Both the position numbers and the translations under genes were made by a program. A stretch of DNA of 64,000 bases from Periconia sp. R9002. Lineage: Eukaryota > Ascomycota > Dothideomycetes > Pleosporales > Periconiaceae. The notes under the pieces were generated by a model. The model was not told where the DNA came from and made no database searches. It worked only from the letters and a program-made list of their open reading frames with translations. Positions 57,044 through 64,000 of the stretch are shown one piece after another. Position 1 is the first letter of the stretch. Every line of letters starts with the position of its first letter. The stretch lies in NCBI GenBank assembly GCA_023627715.1, contig JAMAHW010000064.1:62001-126000 (forward strand), written 5' to 3'.

Positions 57044-58228
57044 TCACAGCTCGTTATCCTTGAAAAACTTGACAACTTCAGCGAACATAGCCGGAGCGCC
57101 GTAATGAAGAAACAGATTATGTCCTGCATCCGGTACTTGCCCCGATTTCCCCTTCGCACTAACTGAAGGGTATAATAGTGCTAGCGCGGCAGCATTCTCG
57201 TCGACGGGGGAACTGCAGTCGCCGCCGCAAAAGACAAAGTCGTTCGCGCCGTTCAAAATATACACGGGCTTCGTGTACTGCGCGGCAGGTTGGAAGATGG
57301 TAGCCAGCGTGAGAAGCTCACCGAGCGTGTTCGTTCCGATGGTTTTGGCTTGTTTGGAGAGGATGGCAGGACTGAAGTGCGGGTATTTGAAGTACGCGAA
57401 TTGAATGCCCTTTTCGCCGCTTCCAAACGTGAAGTACTCATTCGCGAGGCCCTTGAAGCGCTCGGGATCCTGCTCGCTCGCGATGGCGAGGTTGAAAGCG
57501 GCTTGCGAGAGGGCGACGGTGGCGACGGACGTAGTGATGCCGGTTAGGACTACGGCGTCGAAGTCGGCGGGGTACTGCGCTGTGACGGCTTCGGTGAAGG
57601 CAGAGCCCGCTGAGTGGCCTACGCCTACGACGTTGTGAAAGGACATACCGGCGAAGGAACTACTGCGGAGCTTTGACACGATCTGGTGGAGGATCTCGAC
57701 TTGGATTGCTGATTGCACGATTTGGAGGGCGTCCGGGTGCGCGGATTTGCCGGCGCCCAGGCGGTCGTAGGTGAAGACGGCGTAGCCTGCCTGCGCCGCA
57801 GCGTCGAGGTAGCTGTACCCTTCTTCAAAGTCCCAATAAGTGGAGTCGAGCGTTGCGCCGTGGGTCAAGACTTGGACGGTCTGGAGTTTGGCGGCGGCGG
57901 CTGGATCGGAGGGGATACAGAGGTGGGATGCGATGGCATAGGTGCCTGAGACAACGGCGGGACCGCCGTTGCTGGCACTGTAGATGTTCGGGTTTGGGCT
58001 CAGAAGGTCTTGGTATGTTGCGGTGCAGTTGAGCTGGTCTGTGATTTTGTAGTCGAGTTGCGTGTTGGTTGCCGTCACGGTGATGTCGGTGGTGCCGGAC
58101 ACGCAAATGGCATGGCCACCGGCCGATGTAGATATGGTGGGCTGTTTGAAGCCATCAGTAGATGGATTCGATGTATTTTGTGCAAGGCCAAAAGCCGCTT
58201 GTCCGAGGAGAAAAGTATCGGATCTCAT
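57044..58228 (-). CDS. Alpha/beta hydrolase, probably secreted (394 aa)
   Basis: Intronless frame. The N-terminus MRSDTFLLGQAAFGLAQ is a short hydrophobic leader that may act as a signal peptide. The nucleophile elbow is 'GVGHSAGSA', with the preceding 'YAVFTYDRLGAGKSAHP' loop of the fold. The other catalytic candidates are the Asp in 'LNGANDFVFCGGDC' and the His in 'PDAGHNLFLHYG', in the expected order. Length and order fit fungal alpha/beta hydrolases related to lipases and esterases. N-x-S/T sites near the N-terminus are consistent with secretion. The substrate cannot be read from sequence. Confidence 0.85.
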   Translation of the reverse strand: MRSDTFLLGQAAFGLAQNTSNPSTDGFKQPTISTSAGGHAICVSGTTDITVTATNTQLDYKITDQLNCTATYQDLLSPNPNIYSASNGGPAVVSGTYAIASHLCIPSDPAAAAKLQTVQVLTHGATLDSTYWDFEEGYSYLDAAAQAGYAVFTYDRLGAGKSAHPDALQIVQSAIQVEILHQIVSKLRSSSFAGMSFHNVVGVGHSAGSAFTEAVTAQYPADFDAVVLTGITTSVATVALSQAAFNLAIASEQDPERFKGLANEYFTFGSGEKGIQFAYFKYPHFSPAILSKQAKTIGTNTLGELLTLATIFQPAAQYTKPVYILNGANDFVFCGGDCSSPVDENAAALALLYPSVSAKGKSGQVPDAGHNLFLHYGAPAMFAEVVKFFKDNEL

Positions 58229-60145
58229 TGTTGGGGTGGATCAAAGGTGACGAGGAAGGAGAAGAGGGGAGAAAGAGTGGTGCGTAGAGTATAGTTGTAA
58301 TATGTCCCAAGTATTGTTTTCATTTCTAACTAAGAGCATGACAGGGTGCATGTTGTGTTGTAGTAATTTACTTCGCTTTGTTTTTCTATGCACTGCGGCC
58401 GCACAGGGGAAAATGCGTCAGGTCTTACTGTTGTTGTTGGCGTCTATGTATAGGGTGAGGAAGCATCGGGTTATACGCATTAGAAAACACAGGAGTATGT
58501 ATTAAATTCACATTGGCTATACGCTACATCTCTGTCTCTTTGACTTGTATAATTTGTTGCGTACAAAAATGTATCTACAGGGTAGACCTGACCTGTACCC
58601 CCCCCTGTAGGTTAAATACCGAGGTAGCTCGGATTTAGCTCAGCTTATCGGTGTATATAAAAATGCTATTCCCACCACTTACGTTTCATCAATAAAGAAA
58701 TGCTACTTTACAGTAGGACTTTTTGATTACAAACTTATGATGCAAGTTTTACAGTGTTTAGTTCCTTAGGTTAAGCAGTTCTGTGAATTTTATTGATAGA
58801 AAATAATAGTATACACTTCTACGTTGAATAAGGAAAGCATAACTAGTCCCGTTTGGATGTTGGGATCATAATTATTCGGTCAGCCTTTGCGGCGCAGCGC
58901 TTGCCACGTCCATCCACCAGTCCTATTGCGGAGTGGATTGAGGCTACTGCACAAAGATACTGCAAACTCGAATCACCTTTCGGGCACAGTAGAAAGAACG
59001 GGCTAATGACAGAGCATACAGGGGATATAACATTGCTTCAGTAAATCTCTATCAAATGCATGTGCTAGATGCAATAATCTTCTCATGTGCGGCGTTCCAA
59101 TGCCACGATAGTTTCCTTAGGGCTGACAGACTCGTCCAGATTGCATACCAGCCAACCACAATACGTACTATATGACAACTACGCCACATGTCTCGAAACT
59201 AGTTGAGCAGATAACATTTGAGCCCCCGGAACCTCACATTTTGGCTCTCGCATGATCGTTAAAGTCGGGGGGACAGGGGAGAAAGACTCCCGAAGACACC
59301 ACTTGAGCTCTTAGTGTCACGAATACGCCATTTCCTGCATTGGAAAGAACAAGCCATTAGCAATTTTTCATAATAACCTCGAGAAAGAAAAACATACGGG
59401 CCCTGATCATCTCGTGAACCAGTTGAAATGTATAAGCTATTTAGGAACCGTAGAGATTTGAAGGACCCATGTAGCAATAAGGTTTAAGGCCAAATGACAA
59501 AATGCAGGATTCACCGCTTGACTACAGTCCTATGAAAAACCCATAATTTTGGGTAAGCAGACTGCTTAGGGTCCGATTGGCCTGAAGAAGTCAACCACTA
59601 CCCAGGATTCAATTCATCTACACAGTAGACGTCAATGATGACATACTTGAATTTAGTCAATCTCGCTTATTTGTCAACGCGGAACATCCTCTCTCCCGCT
59701 ATCTTACCTTTGTGCTTTCGCGTGGTTATACCCAACTAAAGAACGACTCAGAGCGCCCCAAAACGAAGCATGAGAGCAAGATTGGGCTTCTGTACGAATG
59801 TATCTAAGCTTGAACCACCCCTGCTAATCACCTAGCTTATTAGGCTGAACTCACAATCAGGTTCAAATGACCCGTGTGCAAGTCTACACTCAGGTACGGC
59901 GCAGTCCTTATTTTCTGACTAATGAACAGGGACTTGTGTCGCTGAGCTACACATCTACTTCTAATCAGGCGTACTGCGTCTAGATTCTTTGGGACGCGGG
60001 ACGTCCGAGGTCGTTTTAGGGTACCTAAGTACATATTGCTTCAATATCTTTTTTTTTAAGAGGAATTGGAATTTCCGCATACACAGCACACTAACGAGAA
60101 AATATCTCTCCTGTCGAACACCATGAAGGAGGTTCAACAACCTAA
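58229..60145. other. Intergenic, 1.9 kb
   Basis: No supported gene. A leader for the P450 remnant begins near 60060. Mixed composition, AT-rich at about 58650-58850. Confidence 0.5.
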
Positions 60146-62155
60146 ATGTTGGTCACGTTTGCCTCGCTCTACTACTACCTTTATGTATTGTTGCTATCAT
60201 CAATCTGCATGCCTTACGAGTAACGTCGCGCGGGCAAAAGCGTCCAGGTTACCCTACGTAATAGTGCCGTGCTCGGTCACAAACCCCGTGTCATTCTTAA
60301 TAAATGCAATTCTCAATTGGGTGCCAGAGTCCTTTTTGCAAAAAGTTTGGTGGCTAGAGTATGTAATCTGAGACGCTGTGGAGGTCATCACGCTCAAATT
60401 TGACCAGCTTCCTGTCGTCACTCGAGTTCTCTCGCGCATGGCACAATGGGTCGCGTTCATTTGACCTCATGAACGCCTCAACTTTTGTTACCGTATCCCC
60501 CGCAGGTCTTGTGGTCTACGCGGGCGATCCCAACGTTACGAACCAAGCACTACACAGCCAACTCGGCAAGCCGCACGAACTACTCGATATTTTGAACATT
60601 TTTGGCCCAACGATGACGGGCACAGATGGAAAGCAAGCGCGACTGTACCGCCGAATTGCGGCACCATTTTTCACAGAGAGGACAATGAGGCGTGTATGGG
60701 ACATGAGTTCAAGAGCACAGATGGACTCATGAGCGTCTTTTTAGACCTGGGCGGGGATGGAAGTAACTAGAAGATGGGCTACGAGGAAATCAGATCCGTG
60801 ATGGTTAGGCTCACGCTGCATATCATCACCTCCGTGTGCTTCAGCTACGACCCGGGGGATGATATTTGCGAGATACTGCGCGACAAGGGCAGAGTCCCTA
60901 CTGGCCAGCAGTTATCTTTGTCTTCCGCCATGCAATGCGTTCTCGAATGGTTGGCGCTTATTTTCATAACGCCAAAATAGCTCCTCAGTATTTGCTCCCC
61001 ATGACTCGCATAGATTTTAGATCAAGTATGACTAACACTGTGTCACAGACATTTCACCCCTGAAAATGCACAAGGATGCGAACCAAGGATATAGAGAACT
61101 GAGGCGGCATATGGAGAGCTTGAAAGCTTCAAGGATAGCTAGCCTCGAAAGCTTAAACGACAAGGAAATGACAGACACGGCAGACGTACTGGGTATGCTG
61201 CGTAAATATCAAATAAGCCTGAGATATGCGAGTAACAAACTTTTTAGATCTCCTGGTCCGAGCTGGTACACAGAAGCCCAATCCAACCCTTTCTCCAGAT
61301 GAAGTGGTGGAGAATATATTCATCTTTCTTTTTGCTGGCCACGAAGCCAATTCAAATACAATGACTTTCCTCTTCTTCCTCATGGCCTGCAACCCAGCGG
61401 TACAGCGTCGAACGCAACAAGACATCGACGAGATTTTGCACGCCTCTGGGGATACCACCGAATCGTCCGTAGGCGACAAGTCCTCAGTATACGATAGGTG
61501 CTGTTCGCGCTTATTGGAAAGCTATGTTGGTGCTTGTATTCGCGAAGCTCTTCGACTTTACAGCGTGCTGCCATGGCTGGTCAGGAAGTTACCGACTCAC
61601 TCTCCCCTCGTTCCCCCAGGAGAGCAAAACAACATATCAATCAAAAATGAGAATGGCGGCCTATGTCATGTCCCAGGCGGATCCATACTACTCATCTATA
61701 CAGCAGCATTGCATACCAACAGACAGCACTGGCCACTTCCCAGTAATAATGCCAAACCGTACACTACCAAATATCGAACAAGCCCTGTTGATGAATTCAA
61801 CCCTAGTTTGTGGCTTCATGGGGGCATTGGAAATCACAACGGTGAAGGCCATGATTCCTCTTCCAAGAACACCTTCCGTCCAGTGCCTGGGACATATGTT
61901 CCTTTCTCTGATGGAAGTCGCGGGTGTCTGGGGAAGCAATTCGCACTAGTTGAAATGTGTGCCACTCTTACAAGAGTCTTATCTGAATACACGATTGAAT
62001 TAGATGTTAATTCTCGTAGAACATGGGAAGAAGTTAGACAAGAAGCTGCAAAGGTCCTTGTGGAGGACGTTAGTTTTCACTTGGCTTTGCGGATGGGGGG
62101 TAACGTTCCAATACGCTTTGTGAAGAGAGGAGAAGAAAGCACATCATATCAATGA
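60146..62155 (+). pseudogene. Cytochrome P450 pseudogene
   Basis: The whole length of a P450 is recognisable but broken. The N-terminus (MLVTFASLYYYLYVLLL) is shifted out of frame near 60210 from 'NVARAKASRLPYVIVP'. A middle piece ('FVTVSPAGLVVYAGDP', 'RLYRRIAAPFFTERTMRRVWDM') loses frame again near 60700. TAG stops follow at about 60765 (before 'KMGYEEIRSVMVRLTLHII') and at 60978 (after 'FITPK'). The last exon (from about 61249) is intact for 300 residues, with 'FAGHEANSNTM', 'CIREALRLY', and haem loop 'FSDGSRGCLGKQFA'. Introns at about 61040-61050 and 61196-61248 still have good signals. Recent decay is likely because so much survives. A sequencing or assembly error could explain single frameshifts but not all lesions. 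Confidence 0.75.
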
Positions 62156-62286
62156 ATACCATGTTGAATGTTGCTTCTATCTAGGGACCGAAAATGACAC
62201 TTCTTTCCACTTTGATCATGACCCCTCTGTATCAGAACCTTCTAGTCTCGAACAATTTCCACGCCTGCAATGCTGTTGTGTACATC

Positions 62287-63756
62287 TTATCCACGCTTCT
62301 TGACAGAAACAGATAGAGGCTTCTTATCCCAAGTCCAATAAATATTCTGCTCATCCCATTTCCAAGAAAACCCACCCGGCGGAGTTTCGAAATCGAAGTG
62401 GAAAAACAATAACGCTAGAAGCAGACGCATCTCCAACAAAGCAAGGGGTTTTCCCATACAGCCATGTGGACCCGATGAAAAGGGGAAGAAACTTTGAAGG
62501 TTGAGACGTTGCTCTTCACCTGTGGCGTTGGGTATCCATCGTTCGGGGGAAAACTTATCTGGGGCGCTGAAGTGATTGTTTGATTGGAACATGGACCAGC
62601 ATGACACGCTCACTACTGTGCCTTCAGGGAAATAGTGTCCGGCTACTGTAGCTCCTCCTTTGGGCACTGCGCGCCGCATGTTGTCTGGGATTGGGGGACA
62701 TAGGCGGAGCACCTCGTTGATGACTGCGTCTAGATAGGGCAGGGATTTGACACTTGCCGCCGAAATTTGGTCTTCTGTTTGGAAGGTCGATCGTATTTCG
62801 TTTGCCAACGTCTGATAACACGAGGGATTGGAGACGAGATAATACAAGGCACCGCAGAGCGCGGTTGTGATGGTCTCACTTCCCGCGACAATCATTGTGA
62901 GGCCATTGAATTCAATCTCTCCCTGCGATAAGTTCATGGATGATGGAGTGATCTCGTTGTAGTGTAGAACGTGGCCCAAAATGCCAACTTTCTTCTTATC
63001 GGCCTGATCCTGCACACGTCGCTTGATCTGCTGATGACCTGTTTCGAAGACGTTTTGTAGCATAGTGAGTGCAGACTTTGGCGTGATATAAGACACCAAG
63101 GCATCGAGAGCTGGATAGTGTTTGATGGCAATGGTGATGGTGGCAGCTTTGAAGTGCAGCAGCACGGATATAAATGCGTGCCCTCTCCCGCTCTCGAGGC
63201 AGTGGAAAGACTCCCCCCAGCACAGATCGCCGATGATGTCGAACGTGGTGTAGTTAAACCACGCAACCATGTCGAAAGTAGCTGGTCCCTTCTGAGCCGC
63301 CAGCTTCGAGACGAGCATGTCGAAATAACCCCGGATCAGCGGCTCGTAGCTTGCCACGCTCTGCTCGGAAAATGCAGGTACAAACGCTTTACGAAATCTT
63401 GCGTGAACGTCTGCGGGAGCGGATATTAAGTTATGCGCGTCTACGCCAGGCGGGCGTGCACCCCACTGAGGTGGGCGGAGGAATTCTCGATTTTGGAAGA
63501 TATCCTTCCACGCTCTATCATCAATGATGGAGAGCTCGTTTGGAGCAATGCGGACAATTGGACCGTACTTGTCGTGGAACGCTTTGATTTTGTACGGTAT
63601 CTTTCCCCCCAGCATGGCTACGAGCGAGGGAAACTGGAAAGCGCGCCATAGAAAAGGGCCACGGAATCGTGCGAGGGGGTGGAACTGTAGATTATACACC
63701 ACTTTTGCTACAATGCATAGGCCAAAGCAGCTAGCGAGAATTGAAATCATCTCCAT
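62287..63756 (-). CDS. Cytochrome P450, CYP65-like (489 aa), intronless
   Basis: MEMISILASCFGLCIVAKVVY is the membrane anchor, followed by 'FHPLARFRGPFLW' and 'YGPIVRIAPNELSI'. The I-helix is 'MIVAGSETITTA', ExxR is in 'NEVLRLCPP', then 'FSPERW' and the haem loop 'FSSGPHGCMGKPLA' containing the axial Cys. It resembles isotrichodermin C-15 hydroxylase-type enzymes and is related to the P450 at 8601, sharing the phrases 'RVAPNELS/RIAPNELS' and 'WFNYTTFDIIGDLCWGESF' versus 'WFNFTLFDIIGELSFGESF'. It converges on the P450 pseudogene, 131 bp apart. Substrate unknown; ER-anchored monooxygenase. Confidence 0.9.
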   Translation of the reverse strand: MEMISILASCFGLCIVAKVVYNLQFHPLARFRGPFLWRAFQFPSLVAMLGGKIPYKIKAFHDKYGPIVRIAPNELSIIDDRAWKDIFQNREFLRPPQWGARPPGVDAHNLISAPADVHARFRKAFVPAFSEQSVASYEPLIRGYFDMLVSKLAAQKGPATFDMVAWFNYTTFDIIGDLCWGESFHCLESGRGHAFISVLLHFKAATITIAIKHYPALDALVSYITPKSALTMLQNVFETGHQQIKRRVQDQADKKKVGILGHVLHYNEITPSSMNLSQGEIEFNGLTMIVAGSETITTALCGALYYLVSNPSCYQTLANEIRSTFQTEDQISAASVKSLPYLDAVINEVLRLCPPIPDNMRRAVPKGGATVAGHYFPEGTVVSVSCWSMFQSNNHFSAPDKFSPERWIPNATGEEQRLNLQSFFPFSSGPHGCMGKPLALLEMRLLLALLFFHFDFETPPGGFSWKWDEQNIYWTWDKKPLSVSVKKRG

Positions 63757-64000
63757 GTTAATAAGGGTACGATCGAATATGGTGGATAAGATGAGCTTGG
63801 AATTGGTAAACGGGATGTTTGGGAGTTAAATTCAAGTCGAGGGCGTTGTTGACCTGACGGCAATACTCAGCTTACTTTGTAGTAGATAGGAATGATTGGA
63901 GAAACGCAGTATGCATGCTAGCCCTATACGAAATCATCTTTATGCATTAGAATATTTTCTAGTGGCTCTGGCTTCTAGACCTGTGCCACTTGCTATACGA
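63757..64000. other. Upstream region of the last P450
   Basis: Promoter side of the minus-strand P450; no further gene visible before the window ends. Confidence 0.5.

Noticed and set aside
59835..60000. tRNA-like fragments (a GGTTCAAAT and a TAGCTCAG-like string)
   Set aside because: No acceptor stem or cloverleaf could be built around them.

Overview
This window is nuclear DNA from a filamentous ascomycete (Pezizomycotina; a Dothideomycete fits, but I cannot name the species). The evidence is short introns of about 47-93 bp with GT..AG ends and CTAAC-like branch points, Zn2Cys6 regulators, a Clr5-ankyrin protein, PTH11/rhodopsin-type membrane protein, several cytochromes P450, many small secreted proteins with Kex2-type sites, and an intron-containing tRNA-Gln. 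Gene models were assembled by hand from reading frames and splice signals, so exon edges are predictions.

Layout. 0-6.3 kb: end of a fungal transcription factor, a five-exon C2HC + Zn2Cys6 regulator, an SDR oxidoreductase with a CCG-N10-CGG palindrome upstream, and a small secreted protein. 7.2-12 kb: a Cys-rich secreted peptide, an intact P450, the decayed 3' end of an MFS transporter, and a small membrane protein; this looks like the remains of a secondary-metabolism locus. 12.4-12.65 kb: an AT-rich foldback (MITE-like) element. 12.9-17.7 kb: a large Clr5-ankyrin protein and a dual-specificity phosphatase, tail to tail. 18.5-28.5 kb: an island of five consecutive secretory-pathway genes (a 615-aa secreted protein, a divergent 134-aa secreted protein, a protein kinase with signal peptide and propeptide, a multi-pass membrane protein, a type I membrane protein). 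29-31.5 kb: a transcription factor with only half a visible zinc cluster. 32.3 kb: a 112-aa protein with PAM2 motifs. 34.4 kb: a Kex2-processed secreted protein. 35.1-36.3 kb: a five-exon rhodopsin-like membrane protein. 37.5-39.5 kb: a cyclin box fused to a protein kinase. 40.3 kb: tRNA-Gln.

40.35-52.78 kb is a gene desert of about 12.4 kb, GC-richer and full of simple repeats, ending at the CT-rich leader of a Ran1/Sks1-like kinase gene. 57-64 kb: an alpha/beta hydrolase, a P450 pseudogene with frameshifts and stops, and an intact P450.

The most unusual items are the cyclin-kinase fusion, the predicted secreted kinase, the triple-PAM2 small protein, and the two decaying metabolic genes whose internal stops look like C-to-T or G-to-A changes, as repeat-induced point mutation would leave.
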